Source of the DNA: CAZDIO01 sp964505555
GTDB taxonomy: Bacteria; Bdellovibrionota_C; UBA2361; SZUA-149; CAZDIO01
Direction of reading: 5' to 3'
Length of the DNA stretch: 64,000 nt
Assembly: GCA_964505555.1 (NCBI GenBank)
Contig: CAZDIO010000067.1
Span: forward strand, 56,367 to 120,366
A model generated the notes under the pieces. It saw only the letters and a program-made list of their open reading frames with translations, made no database searches and had not been told where the DNA came from. Every line of letters starts with the position of its first letter. Positions within the stretch are counted from its first letter, which is position 1. Positions 35,031-44,745 of the stretch are shown one piece after another. Position numbers and translations under genes: made by a program.

Positions 35031-35437
35031 ACCTACGTCACAACACTAAAACTTAATAAATAAAAAACGTCCCCTGAACTTATTTAAATTTCCTGTTATC
35101 AAAAACTCCATAACAGTGAACTTAATTAATAGGTGACGAGAATTTATGTCCCCAATATAGTAAAACGAGATACTCTCTCTGACTAAGTTCATACAAGAGT
35201 CTGAGAAGACATGCAACGATCTCTCTTTTTCCTCGTCTTCTCCTCTTTTCTCTCCCTCCTCCAAGCCCTCCTGGGCATACAAAAACATAAAATCTAATAA
35301 TCTCCGTACATTACCCCAACTTAAAATAAGGTGTTGTTGCTAATGTCTTGATTTATAAGTATTTTTACCAGACCAACTTCTCTTCAAAGAAAAAACAACC
35401 TGTCGTAAGCAGGAAACGAGATACAATTTTAGAGTTT
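35031..35437. other. Gene-free gap of about 400 bases
   Basis: AT-rich divergent region between the GntR regulator and the radical SAM gene. A frame at 35046-35288 on the minus strand has no homology signal or convincing start. I see no strong promoter hexamers, hairpins or repeats. Confidence 0.5.
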
Positions 35438-38113
35438 ATGTTAAATCCTCAAATTTCTGATCCCACCGTGCTGCTCTCTGACAGCGACCTTCTCCAGGTT
35501 CAAAAGCCAGCACAGTATCTTGGTGGTGAGTTAAATGTGGTTATGAAAACCGATAAGGAGGTAGCAATTCACTTCGCTCTTGCATTTCCCGATGCTTACG
35601 AAGTGGGGATGTCCCACCTGGGGTTACAGATTCTCTATAAAATCATCAACGAACGATCAGATAGCTGGGCAGAACGGGTCTTCATGCCTCTGCCTGATAT
35701 GGAGGAGAAATTACGCCGAGATACAAAACCTCTTTTTGCGCTGGAGTCAAAACGTTCCTTAGGTGCGTTTGATATTGTCGGGTTTAGTCTTCAGTACGAG
35801 CTCTGCACGACAAATATTCTTGCGATGTTGGATCTTTCACAGATCCCCCGCTATGCAGCCGATCGCAATAACCACCACCCCTTAATTATTGGAGGAGGAC
35901 CATATAGTTACCATCCAGAACCACTTGCACCTTTTTTTGATGCGTTCTTCTTAGGTGATGCCGAAGAGGGGGTGCATGACCTGATCGCAGCAGTAAAGAC
36001 CTGGAAAAACTCCGCCCCCTCAGGAAGAGAATCTCTTCTTACCCTTTTAGCAGAGATTGAAGGAGTGTATGTTCCCAGTCATTTTTCTCCGATCCTTGCA
36101 GAGAACGGCTCGTTGACCGAGATTGTTCCATTGAATCCGAAAAAAACACAGGTGGTCAGACGACTTCTGCCCACAATGGAAAACGCTCCCTCGGTAACTG
36201 CTCCGATCGTTCCCAATATTCGCACCGTTCATAATCGCTTAAGTGTAGAGGTCATGCGCGGGTGTGTGCGGGGGTGCCGTTTCTGTCAGGCGGGATATCT
36301 CTATCGCCCTCAGCGCGAACGCTCCCCAAAGGAGATTCTAAACATCATTGAGAGCGCTCTCCCAAACACCGGATTTGAAGAGGTGTCTCTCCTTTCTCTC
36401 AGCACCGCTGACTATTGCTCCGTCGTGCCACTTCTTAAGTCGGTAATGGACCGTTACGCCGATGGCGACAAACTCTCCATCTCCTTTCCTTCTACCCGTG
36501 TTGATGCTCTTACCCCAGAGATCCTTGAGCAGGTACAACGCGTTCGACGTACCGGATTTACCGTCGCCCCTGAAGCAGGAACACAACGGTTGCGAAATGT
36601 AATCAATAAAGGGGTAACAGATGAAGAGATCTTAAAAACTGCTGGAAACGTATTTCGAATGGGTTGGAAGGGAATCAAACTCTATTTTATGATCGGACTT
36701 CCAACAGAAACCGATCAAGACTTAGATGGCATTATTGAAATTGCCCGCCAAATCAAAGGACTTCCCGAAGCAAAAGGCAAAGATATTACGGTGAGTGTCT
36801 CCACCCACGTTCCTAAACCACACACCCCCTTTCAGTGGGCTGAACAGATCACTCCTGAAGAAACGATCCGAAGACAACGCTATCTCGCCGCAGGTTTGGA
36901 CCGAATCCGAGTGAATTTTCGCTACCACGATCCATTTTCAAGTCTTCTTGAAGGGGTCTTTGCTCGAGGGGGAAGAGAGCTTGCCCCCCTGATTGAACGC
37001 GCGTACGAAATCGGTGCTCGGCTTGATGCCTGGCATGAGCATCTGCGTGAAGATGTCTGGATGCAAGCGTTTATTGATTGTAATATTAATCCCTTGTTTT
37101 ATCTACGCGAGCGGCTCCCAGAAGAGGTGCTTCCCTGGGAGCATTTAAGTTGCGACATCCCCAAAGAGTATTTTCTTAAGGAATATCAACGTGCAAAACG
37201 TCACAAGGAAACCGCAGATTGCTTAACAAAGAGTTGTTCCATCTGTGGTGCCTGTAACTATGACACCGTAAGAAACGTGCTCTTTCCGCGGGAGGAAACA
37301 GAGCAGCTCTTTTTACAAGAGGAACATCTCTCCCCCCTTACCAATCCCTTTTCTCAGCCAGCTCTCCGTCTGCGGATGCGTTATAAAAAATCAGCAGCGC
37401 TTCGATTTCTTGGTCATTTAGAGCTTGTCTCTGTGTTTCATCGCGCCGCACGAAGAGCGGAACTTCCGGTATGTTACAGTACCGGTTTTCATCCTCTCCC
37501 TCGCTGCTCTTTTGGTCCCCCGACTCCTTTAGGAATAGGAAGCCACAGTGAATATCTTGATCTCTTTCTCTATGAACCGGTAGAAACAGAAACCCTGAAA
37601 CGATCTCTGAACAACACCCTCCCATCAGGGTTAGAGATCGTAGAGATTTACAAGATTGAACTCAATGCTTCTTCAATTCAAGCAGCGCTACAAACTCAAA
37701 CCTACCGCGTGATGTGGAAGAAACAACCAGAGGGAGTAATTGGCACATTTCTAAAAGAAAGAGAGCTTACTAAAAATCTAGAGCTCCTCCCCCTAAATCT
37801 CTACCAAGATATTCTCGTTTCTAGAAGCGAAAGTGCTACTAAGAAGAAACAACCAAAGCGCGCTCCTCATCAGCTCGCCCAGTATCTAAGAGATATACAA
37901 GTAAACGATGAAGCTTTTGAATTTACGTTGCTGATTGATGGTACCCATTCCTCTCCGAGGGTGCTTGATATCGTCTCTGCACTTTCTGGCCTCGGGCTCG
38001 GTGAATGTGTTGTTGAAAAAATTAGCGCTGAGTTTAAGAGTGAGCGGACAACCGTATCGATTACCGGCAAGCTCTCTCCTCTCTCACCCGCACTTGACTT
38101 GGGAGCTACCTAG
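35438..38113 (+). CDS. Radical SAM protein fused to DUF2344 (TIGR03960/TIGR03936)
   Basis: About 891 residues. The N-terminal region resembles B12-binding-like domains (FPDAYEVGMSHLGLQILY). The radical SAM cluster motif RGCVRGCRFCQAGYLYRP follows, then VAPEAGTQRLRNVINKG and a CSICGAC pair. The C-terminal DUF2344 domain contains RFLGHLELVSVFHRAARRAE and YSTGFHPLPRCSFGPPTPLG. In many genomes this fusion precedes RNase G; here it does not. The substrate is unknown. An upstream TTG at 35348 is possible; I use the ATG at 35438. Confidence 0.9.
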   Translation: MLNPQISDPTVLLSDSDLLQVQKPAQYLGGELNVVMKTDKEVAIHFALAFPDAYEVGMSHLGLQILYKIINERSDSWAERVFMPLPDMEEKLRRDTKPLFALESKRSLGAFDIVGFSLQYELCTTNILAMLDLSQIPRYAADRNNHHPLIIGGGPYSYHPEPLAPFFDAFFLGDAEEGVHDLIAAVKTWKNSAPSGRESLLTLLAEIEGVYVPSHFSPILAENGSLTEIVPLNPKKTQVVRRLLPTMENAPSVTAPIVPNIRTVHNRLSVEVMRGCVRGCRFCQAGYLYRPQRERSPKEILNIIESALPNTGFEEVSLLSLSTADYCSVVPLLKSVMDRYADGDKLSISFPSTRVDALTPEILEQVQRVRRTGFTVAPEAGTQRLRNVINKGVTDEEILKTAGNVFRMGWKGIKLYFMIGLPTETDQDLDGIIEIARQIKGLPEAKGKDITVSVSTHVPKPHTPFQWAEQITPEETIRRQRYLAAGLDRIRVNFRYHDPFSSLLEGVFARGGRELAPLIERAYEIGARLDAWHEHLREDVWMQAFIDCNINPLFYLRERLPEEVLPWEHLSCDIPKEYFLKEYQRAKRHKETADCLTKSCSICGACNYDTVRNVLFPREETEQLFLQEEHLSPLTNPFSQPALRLRMRYKKSAALRFLGHLELVSVFHRAARRAELPVCYSTGFHPLPRCSFGPPTPLGIGSHSEYLDLFLYEPVETETLKRSLNNTLPSGLEIVEIYKIELNASSIQAALQTQTYRVMWKKQPEGVIGTFLKERELTKNLELLPLNLYQDILVSRSESATKKKQPKRAPHQLAQYLRDIQVNDEAFEFTLLIDGTHSSPRVLDIVSALSGLGLGECVVEKISAEFKSERTTVSITGKLSPLSPALDLGAT

Positions 38114-38114
38114 T

Positions 38115-38675
38115 ATGGAGATTTTAAGCCGTGTCACTGAGATTGTGCTTGTTGAAACTGACGAAAACAAACTTGACTCATTACAATCTGCGTTTCAAGC
38201 ACTACCCTCAAATCGAGAGAAGATCTCCTCCATACAGAGTCTCACCGCAGCACTAGAAAAGACTGCTTTAGAAGATCTTCGTCTGTACCTCATCGGTGAT
38301 ACGTATGGATTTGAAGCACAAAAGAAGTTTATCCAAAACGTATTAGAAACAGAAAACGGAGTGATCATCGCCCTAAGCTCCTCCCATGAAAAAAACCTTC
38401 TCCTTAAATATTTACAAACGGGTGCTCATGGAATACTTCTCTATCCGTTTGAGTTTGCTACTTTTAAGCAGGTAATTTCCTCTGCCCTGGAGGTGTATCG
38501 GGAACAGCAAGCTATTGAACCAAAAAATCAGGAGCAAGCTACAAACCTCCCCTGGCTCTTAGAGACGATCTCTTATCGCTTAGAGCGAATCGCCGCATCT
38601 TTTTCCCATAGTGGCCCCATGTCAGCGAATCAAATTCAGGAAGCATTACTAAAAGCATTTTCTAGTTCATCTTAG
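38115..38675 (+). CDS. Degenerate receiver-like protein
   Basis: 186 residues whose first 120 follow the receiver fold: IVLVETDEN, LYLIGDTYG (Asp62 in the phospho-site position), VIIALSSSH and GAHGILLYPFEF. The invariant lysine before Pro is Tyr110, so normal phosphotransfer signalling is doubtful. A helical C-terminus follows. The ATG comes one base after the radical SAM stop with GGGAG upstream, so the two are co-translated. Confidence 0.68.
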   Translation: MEILSRVTEIVLVETDENKLDSLQSAFQALPSNREKISSIQSLTAALEKTALEDLRLYLIGDTYGFEAQKKFIQNVLETENGVIIALSSSHEKNLLLKYLQTGAHGILLYPFEFATFKQVISSALEVYREQQAIEPKNQEQATNLPWLLETISYRLERIAASFSHSGPMSANQIQEALLKAFSSSS

Positions 38676-38705
38676 AATGTAGGAGCAGTACGCATTTTCA
38701 ATTCT

Positions 38706-39362
38706 ATGCTTGACGTGTTTTCAAACTCTGACACTTTAATCTCCATTGTCCTCCCTACCTACAACCGGTGTGACTATCTTGAGCGTGCGATCTCTTCCGT
38801 ATTGAACCAAACTATGAAAGCATGGGAGCTGATTATTGTTGATGATGGGAGCACAGATCGCTCCTTTCAGTTGTTAGAGAGTTATGTAGATACCTACCCA
38901 CACATCCGCCTCGTTCGACATTCCCATCGTGGTCATCCGTATTCATTAAACGTGGGAATTCTTAACGCTGCTACCTCCCTCGTTACATTTCTTGATAGTG
39001 ATGATGAATACCTTCCTGAGCATTTAGAATTGCGGCTCGCTTTTTTAGAAAAAAATCCGGAGATAGAACTCATTCATGGTGGCTTGGTCGTCGTTGGAGA
39101 CCCTTTCGTTATTGATTATTATGACGAATCAAAAACGATTGATGTCAGAGAATGCTTCTGTGGTTCGACAATCCTTGGAAAGCGAGAGGTATTTCTCTCC
39201 CTGAAAGGATTTCGCAATATAAAACATAGCGATACGGATTTTATGCTTCGTGCGCAGAAACAATTTTCTATTAAACGTTATGATTCAGCAAGTTATCGAT
39301 ATTATCGCGACACTCCACAAAGCATGACAAATACACTCCTAAGAAATCAGCACAAAAAGTAG
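38706..39362 (+). CDS. Family 2 glycosyltransferase
   Basis: 218 residues of GT-A fold: ISIVLPTYNRCDYLERAISS, the nucleotide-binding VDDGSTD and the metal-binding FLDSDDEYLPEHLE (DxD). The C-terminal part holds HSDTDFMLRAQKQF, a plausible catalytic ED-like region. It is short for the family and has no membrane segment. The sugar donor and acceptor are unknown; it is not in a polysaccharide cluster. Confidence 0.88.
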   Translation: MLDVFSNSDTLISIVLPTYNRCDYLERAISSVLNQTMKAWELIIVDDGSTDRSFQLLESYVDTYPHIRLVRHSHRGHPYSLNVGILNAATSLVTFLDSDDEYLPEHLELRLAFLEKNPEIELIHGGLVVVGDPFVIDYYDESKTIDVRECFCGSTILGKREVFLSLKGFRNIKHSDTDFMLRAQKQFSIKRYDSASYRYYRDTPQSMTNTLLRNQHKK

Positions 39363-39368
39363 AAACCA

Positions 39369-39989
39369 CTATATTTGAGTTCTCTCTTCCTGCCAGAGCG
39401 CTTTCAGCTCAACAGCATACGCGATACCCGTAGTCACCGAAAAAATAAAAGCAATCCACAGAAAAATCATTCCTGAAAAATAAAAATCTACAAGCACTCC
39501 AAATATTCGATACGGCTCATGAATTAAGAGAAATACAATCGCCAGCATCGACCAAGCCGTTTTGTGTTTTGCCCATCTTCCCGCAGGAACAATGGTCCCT
39601 CGAATCGCGGCTAACGATCTCAACCCACCAACCATCATTTCCCGTCCCAAAAAAACCACTACCATCCACGCCGGAAGCCAACTCTCTCCAGGTGCGGCAG
39701 CAAGCATCACCATGGCTGCCATCACCAGAACTTTATCAGCTAACGGATCGAGAAGTGTCCCAAGTGGGGACTCCGCATGATAACGTCTTGCAAGATATCC
39801 ATCGAGCCAATCAGTAAATGAGGCAAGAATAAAAATAGCCGTAGCAATTAAACTTTGTGTTGGCGTGGGATCAACAAGAAGAGCAACGAAAACTGGAACA
39901 GCAAGAAAGCGGAGCATCGTAAGCCAGTTGGGTAACTTTCTTCCAATTCCAACTTCCCATGAGGAACTCGCATTAAGTGCGGCAGCCAT
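39369..39989 (-). CDS. pgsA: CDP-diacylglycerol-glycerol-3-phosphate 3-phosphatidyltransferase
   Basis: PgsA makes phosphatidylglycerophosphate, the precursor of phosphatidylglycerol. The CDP-alcohol phosphatidyltransferase motif DG(x2)AR(x8)G(x3)D(x3)D is seen as DGYLARRYHAESPLGTLLDP followed by LADK. Several membrane helices are visible. At 206 residues the length is normal. It overlaps the end of the upstream transglycosylase gene by 17 bases. Confidence 0.93.
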   Translation of the reverse strand: MAAALNASSSWEVGIGRKLPNWLTMLRFLAVPVFVALLVDPTPTQSLIATAIFILASFTDWLDGYLARRYHAESPLGTLLDPLADKVLVMAAMVMLAAAPGESWLPAWMVVVFLGREMMVGGLRSLAAIRGTIVPAGRWAKHKTAWSMLAIVFLLIHEPYRIFGVLVDFYFSGMIFLWIAFIFSVTTGIAYAVELKALWQEERTQI

Positions 39990-40650
39990 CCTTTACTGTT
40001 TCCACCTTTCCAATTTGAGTACACCGGTAGAGTTCAACAAATGAAAGTACCTTCCGTACATACCCTTGAGTTTCTGCATAGGGAGGAACTTCCCGCAAAC
40101 GATCAACAACCCCCTCTCCCGCATTGTATGCAGCAAGAGCAAGGCGGAGGTTACCATTGTATCGCTCGAGAAGCCACTTCAAATAGCGAGCTCCTGCTGA
40201 GAGATTGTCCAAGGGGTGATAAGCATTTTTCACACCAAAGCGCTTTGCCGTTTGGGGCATGAGTTGCATTAACCCCATTGCCCCCTTATGCGAAGTGGCA
40301 AAAGGATTAAATGATGATTCAGCATGAACCACCGCTTTTACCAAAGCCGGTTCGAGTGAGTGCTCATCAGCAACCTCCGAAATCATAAAATCGTATTCAC
40401 TCTTTACGGGACGGGGAAGATAACCGGAGTGGGAGAGGATACTAGAGTATTTAGGGTTTGGGAGTCGAACCGTCTCATAACGAGTCTTTCCCCGAGGCTT
40501 TACTGAGGTAAAAGTAATCGAACCCCGAGAACCATATACTTTATACAACCCCTCGCCCCACGCCTGCTCACTCCAAGTCAGAGCACCTAAAAAAAGTGCC
40601 CCTACGAACAGCAGCAAAATGCGAGAGATTAATGGATTAGGTAAAAGCAA
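39973..40650 (-). CDS. Soluble-type lytic transglycosylase (SLT domain)
   Basis: 225 residues: signal peptide (LLLFVGALFLGALTWSEQAWG), a short DUF4124-like strand region (LYKVYGSRGSITFTSVKPRG), then an SLT domain with catalytic Glu111 in HAESSFNPFATS. KGAMGLMQLMPQTAKRFGV and ALAAYNAGEGVV complete the family pattern. It cleaves peptidoglycan glycan strands in the periplasm. The start is TTG with GGAGAG six bases upstream. Confidence 0.92.
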   Translation of the reverse strand: MLLPNPLISRILLLFVGALFLGALTWSEQAWGEGLYKVYGSRGSITFTSVKPRGKTRYETVRLPNPKYSSILSHSGYLPRPVKSEYDFMISEVADEHSLEPALVKAVVHAESSFNPFATSHKGAMGLMQLMPQTAKRFGVKNAYHPLDNLSAGARYLKWLLERYNGNLRLALAAYNAGEGVVDRLREVPPYAETQGYVRKVLSFVELYRCTQIGKVETVKDGCRT

Positions 40651-40781
40651 TTTAGCTCTCCGAACTTGACTAAGTAGCTGCTTTAATAGGTTCGCTTCAT
40701 AGCTATTAATTTTGGATGCATTGTATGCTAGAAAGCAAGCCTAAAATAAAAAACGATATTCCTTAGAAATATAGTAGCACA

Positions 40782-42377
40782 TTGGCTCATACAGATATAC
40801 TTATAATCGGCTCTGGTATTGCAGGATTACTGTATTCTCTCGAGCTTAGCGAGAAATTAAAGATTACGATCATTTGCAAGAAAGAGCCCTTTCTTTCTAA
40901 TACTCGTTTTGCCCAAGGAGGAATCGCAAGTGTCACCTCTCGTGGAGATAGCTTTGAGTCTCATGTTCGAGATACCTTAGTCGCAGGCGATGGTTTGTGT
41001 AACGAAACGATCGTAAAACGTGTAATCCAAAGCGGTCCTGAGTGTATCCAACAACTTGTAAATTTTGGGGTAACCTTTGACAAAGTTTCTGGCGCTTTTG
41101 AATTAGGTAAGGAAGGGGGGCATTCGGAGCGACGAATCCTTCATTCCGGAGACAGCACTGGGGTAGAGATTCTTCGTGCCCTTACCGCCTGCGCTCAAGC
41201 GCGAAAAAACATAACGTTTCTTAAAAATCATGTCGCCGTTGATCTTATAGTAAATCACAGCTTGCAAACTCCCGCGATTGCTGGAGTGCATATCTTAAAT
41301 GAAGAAAATCTAAAGATTGATCCCATATATTCTTCTGTAACAATGCTCGCAACAGGTGGTGCGGGAAAGGTGTATCTTTATACCTCAAATCCCGATGTTG
41401 CCACCGGAGATGGTATCGCCATGGCTTATCGAGCCGGAGCAAAAGTAGCAAATATGGAGTTTTTTCAGTTTCATCCAACCTGTCTCTATGATGAGCGAGA
41501 ACGAACCTTCTTAATCACGGAAGCAATGCGGGGAGAGGGTGCAAAACTGTTAGATATCTCCGGTGAAGCGTTTATGCACCGTTATGACTCCCGTGGGGAA
41601 CTTGCACCGAGAGATATTGTGGCCCGAGCTATTGATGACCACATGAAAAAAACTGGTACTGATTATGTCCTTCTTGATATCTCTCATCGCGAGCCAAATT
41701 TTATAAAGGAACGGTTCCCCACAATTTACAAAACCACAAAAGAGCTCGGGTTTGATATTACCGTTGGCCCAATTCCAGTTGTCCCTGCCGCTCATTATTG
41801 TTGTGGTGGAGTGGTCTCTGATGAGCACGGGCGAACGAATCTCGATCGACTGTATGTCGCTGGAGAATCTGCCTCTACTGGGCTTCATGGCGCAAATCGG
41901 CTTGCTTCAAATTCGCTCCTTGAAGCGATTTATTTTGCTAAAAAAGCTGCTGAAGATACTAACTCTTCTTTTACTTTACTCCCTGCATCACAGGAAAATT
42001 ACGCTTTTTCCCACCCTGTGAGCACAAGAAGCCGTGAAGATGTGCTGATTAGTCACACCTGGGACGAAGTTCGAAGATTGATGTGGAACCTTGTTGGTAT
42101 CGTCAGAAGTGACCGCCGATTAGCGCTTGCAAAGAAAAGAATTACGGCGATGAGCGAAGAGGTTTCTGAATATTTTGAAACATTTCCTTTGAGTGTTGAC
42201 CTCATTGAGCTAAGAAATATCACTCTCATTGCTGAATTAATTATCTCCTGTGCTAATATGCGAAAAGAAAGCCGCGGACTTCATTACAACCTCGATCACC
42301 CCAAAAAAGATGATAAGAACTGGCTACGAGACTCGGTTCTCTGCTATACTTCAAACGCTTCAGAACCGATACGCTGA
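40782..42377 (+). CDS. nadB: L-aspartate oxidase
   Basis: NadB oxidises aspartate to iminoaspartate for NAD biosynthesis. The 531-residue flavoprotein has the FAD motif IIGSGIAGLLYSLEL, the flavin contact segment TRFAQGGIAS, EFFQFHPTCLY, and the active-site HYCCGGV region followed by GRTNLDRLYVAGE. ANRLASNSLLE near the C-terminal part is typical. The start is TTG at 40782 with no clear ribosome-binding site. nadA and nadC are not adjacent. Confidence 0.94.
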   Translation: MAHTDILIIGSGIAGLLYSLELSEKLKITIICKKEPFLSNTRFAQGGIASVTSRGDSFESHVRDTLVAGDGLCNETIVKRVIQSGPECIQQLVNFGVTFDKVSGAFELGKEGGHSERRILHSGDSTGVEILRALTACAQARKNITFLKNHVAVDLIVNHSLQTPAIAGVHILNEENLKIDPIYSSVTMLATGGAGKVYLYTSNPDVATGDGIAMAYRAGAKVANMEFFQFHPTCLYDERERTFLITEAMRGEGAKLLDISGEAFMHRYDSRGELAPRDIVARAIDDHMKKTGTDYVLLDISHREPNFIKERFPTIYKTTKELGFDITVGPIPVVPAAHYCCGGVVSDEHGRTNLDRLYVAGESASTGLHGANRLASNSLLEAIYFAKKAAEDTNSSFTLLPASQENYAFSHPVSTRSREDVLISHTWDEVRRLMWNLVGIVRSDRRLALAKKRITAMSEEVSEYFETFPLSVDLIELRNITLIAELIISCANMRKESRGLHYNLDHPKKDDKNWLRDSVLCYTSNASEPIR

Positions 42378-42399
42378 TAAGGATAGGGCAATACAATAT

Positions 42400-43077
42400 A
42401 TGCAGAGACCTTTACACAGAGTGAGCTTTCCACAAGTTTTATTGATTTTGTTGCTTCCCTTCGGTTTTTTATTTGTAGGATGTGCGGGATTACAAAAACC
42501 CCCGGCGATCTCACCTGAAGACAGAGTGATGCTCACTGAGCCACTGGAGATGGATGTGTTCTCTGCTCGAGGCTTTCTTGGAGGAAGTGATTACGAACGA
42601 TACCATTTCAAAGATGATGCTCTCTGGCGCGAATGTGGAAATATTGTGACCGAAAAAGAGCACCGTAGGACGAACGATGATTCCTCGTTAAATAAACTCG
42701 AGGGAGATGAGGTATTTAAAGAAAACAGAGACCTCTTGCTGGAAACCAGACGGGTTGAAAAGATTAGCACCAATGCAAACGTTCTTCTTCGGAAAAAAAT
42801 TCAAGAATTTTTTTATGCATTTTCATCCCAAACAAAAAGTGCTCCTCCTCCAGGTTCGGTAGCGAGTCTTGCCGGACCGGGGTTATTTGAAATAAGCGTC
42901 TCCTTTGGAGAGAAGCAGAAACACTTCATTACCTCTATCGATGCGGTTTCAGAACCGGGATCTTCCCCAACGCTAAAGGCTGCCTATAATTTATTTTCAG
43001 TTCTTCGTGGGATTGGACCAGTTATTTGTAATCAGACGACATTTTTTGGTATTCCACGCGAAAAAAACGTCAGTTGA
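42400..43077 (+). CDS. Predicted lipoprotein, unknown
   Basis: 225 residues with a signal peptide and lipobox FVGC (FGFLFVGCAGLQKPP). The mature protein is charged with no motif I recognise. The frame is open into nadB, but only the ATG at 42400 yields a signal peptide. It lies between nadB and the site-2 protease on the same strand with short gaps. Confidence 0.75.
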   Translation: MQRPLHRVSFPQVLLILLLPFGFLFVGCAGLQKPPAISPEDRVMLTEPLEMDVFSARGFLGGSDYERYHFKDDALWRECGNIVTEKEHRRTNDDSSLNKLEGDEVFKENRDLLLETRRVEKISTNANVLLRKKIQEFFYAFSSQTKSAPPPGSVASLAGPGLFEISVSFGEKQKHFITSIDAVSEPGSSPTLKAAYNLFSVLRGIGPVICNQTTFFGIPREKNVS

Positions 43078-43090
43078 GGGATGATTCGTT

Positions 43091-43756
43091 GTGACATTGT
43101 CCCCTCTCCTTACAGCGTTACTTGTTCTTCCTCCGCTGCTCATCGCAGTTATTCTTCATGAGATTGCACACGGACTTGCTGCTGAGCGCCTTGGTGATCC
43201 GACGGCCCGAGTATTAGGAAGAATTAGCCTTAACCCGATTGTACATATCGACCCAGTGCTAACAATTCTTGTTCCTGGACTTCTTCTTTTTTTTAACTCT
43301 CCCTTTGTGTTTGGAGGAGCAAAACCAGTTCCAGTAAATCCTGTATATTTTAAAAACCCCCGGCGCGACATGCTCTGGGTTGCGCTTGCTGGTCCGGTGA
43401 TGAATATCTTCATTGCATGTATCTCAATCATTGTCTTTGTGCTCATTCGCGATATCACCGTAAATGGGTTGGTCTTTTCATTTTTGAAACTTCTTTTTCT
43501 TGCGTGGTCAAGTCACAGCGTAGCAATCAATATTGTGCTTGCAGTTTTTAATCTTATCCCAATCCCACCACTGGATGGAGGAAGAATTGCTGTAGGGCTT
43601 CTCCCCCTTTCTCTTGCAAAGGTCATGATGAGAATTGAGCCGATGGGAATATTTCTTGTTTTAATTCTTCTTTATACAGGAGCTTTTGAAGTCATCCTCT
43701 CTCCAGTACTCTTACTGCTTGAGGAGCTCGGCAAACGAGGTTTATTGCTGTTTTAA
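43091..43756 (+). CDS. Site-2-protease-type (M50) metalloprotease
   Basis: A 221-residue multi-pass intramembrane zinc protease of the short YwhC-like group without a PDZ domain. HEIAH (His23, Glu24, His27) gives the catalytic zinc site and NLIPIPPLDGGRI the third ligand. The GAKPVPVNP segment is typical. The start is GTG. Substrates are unknown; homologues cleave membrane-bound regulators. Confidence 0.92.
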   Translation: MTLSPLLTALLVLPPLLIAVILHEIAHGLAAERLGDPTARVLGRISLNPIVHIDPVLTILVPGLLLFFNSPFVFGGAKPVPVNPVYFKNPRRDMLWVALAGPVMNIFIACISIIVFVLIRDITVNGLVFSFLKLLFLAWSSHSVAINIVLAVFNLIPIPPLDGGRIAVGLLPLSLAKVMMRIEPMGIFLVLILLYTGAFEVILSPVLLLLEELGKRGLLLF

Positions 43757-43954
43757 ACCAGCTCTCCTTCAGGAGTCTTTGATAGCGGTAAGTTTCTCCT
43801 CTTTTGATTTCACACAAACAACCTAGACATCTCTTCTTTATCTAAGTTAAAGCGGAATGCGAAGATAATGTTGTTCGAACCTCATCTAATATGTAAAAAT
43901 TTAGCTATCTTTATGCTCGAATTAAACTATCGGAACTCAACATACAAAAAAGTT

Positions 43955-44713
43955 ATGCAACGAATAAAAGTTATCCTCCTAGTAATTTTTATATTTTTTT
44001 TAGGAGGATGTAACGATTTTCTTACAAAAGACATAACGCTCGGGGTCCCCGGCGAGAAATCCACAGATGACACAACAACAGATTCTCCCGAAGATGACGA
44101 CAACGATGGGCTCAGTAACGAGGTAGAGGAAGAGATTCAAACACTTGCAAACAGTCATGACTCCGACTTTGATGGATTTTCTGATGGACTTGAGTATGTG
44201 CTTGATAGTGGAGATCCTCTTGATCCCAATGTGAGTCCAGAAACTTTCACAAAGGCAACAACCGCCGATACACTCAGAGATAGCGATGGTGATGGCGATG
44301 GGCTTGGAGATGAGTTTGAAAATAGTAATAGTTTAGATCCTGACAACAGAGACACAGACAGTGATGGCTATGATGATGGCTTAGAGCTTCTTTCTGGGTC
44401 CAATCCTTTTGAAGATACAAACATTCCAACAAGAAACTCCCCTCCAAATGCCAGTCTAAAACCATCCACCGGAATTGCACCAACTGATACTGACGGCGAT
44501 GGAATCTCTGATCGCATTGAAGGAGCTACGGCTGGAGATGCAAACTCAGCAGATTCTGACGGGGATGGGTTTAGTGATGGACTGGAGTTTTTTATGGGAA
44601 GTAGCATCATAGATAACACCAGCGTTCCTAACTTTAGTGTACCTCCTCCTCCTGAGAATTCCACTGACGATGAGGAAACAACAGAGACTGACGACACAGA
44701 AACAACAGAATAA
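43955..44713 (+). CDS. Lipoprotein with thrombospondin type-3 calcium-binding repeats
   Basis: 252 residues: signal peptide with lipobox LGGC, then an acidic region with repeated TSP3 loops such as DDDNDGLSNEVEE, SDFDGFSDGLEY, DGDGLGDEFENSNSLDP, DSDGYDDGLEL and DTDGDGISDRIEG. Such loops bind calcium and form stalks on surface proteins. It ends in a Thr/Glu/Asp-rich tail. The upstream part of the frame lacks a signal, so I start at 43955. It pairs with the secreted protein that follows by 32 bases. Confidence 0.88.
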   Translation: MQRIKVILLVIFIFFLGGCNDFLTKDITLGVPGEKSTDDTTTDSPEDDDNDGLSNEVEEEIQTLANSHDSDFDGFSDGLEYVLDSGDPLDPNVSPETFTKATTADTLRDSDGDGDGLGDEFENSNSLDPDNRDTDSDGYDDGLELLSGSNPFEDTNIPTRNSPPNASLKPSTGIAPTDTDGDGISDRIEGATAGDANSADSDGDGFSDGLEFFMGSSIIDNTSVPNFSVPPPPENSTDDEETTETDDTETTE

Positions 44714-44745
44714 TTACTGCCTTTGATTGAGAGAGGAAAAAAATT

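Noticed and set aside
35046..35288. 80-codon minus-strand frame upstream of the radical SAM gene
   Set aside because: No start signal, no recognisable composition or motif; lies in AT-rich spacer.
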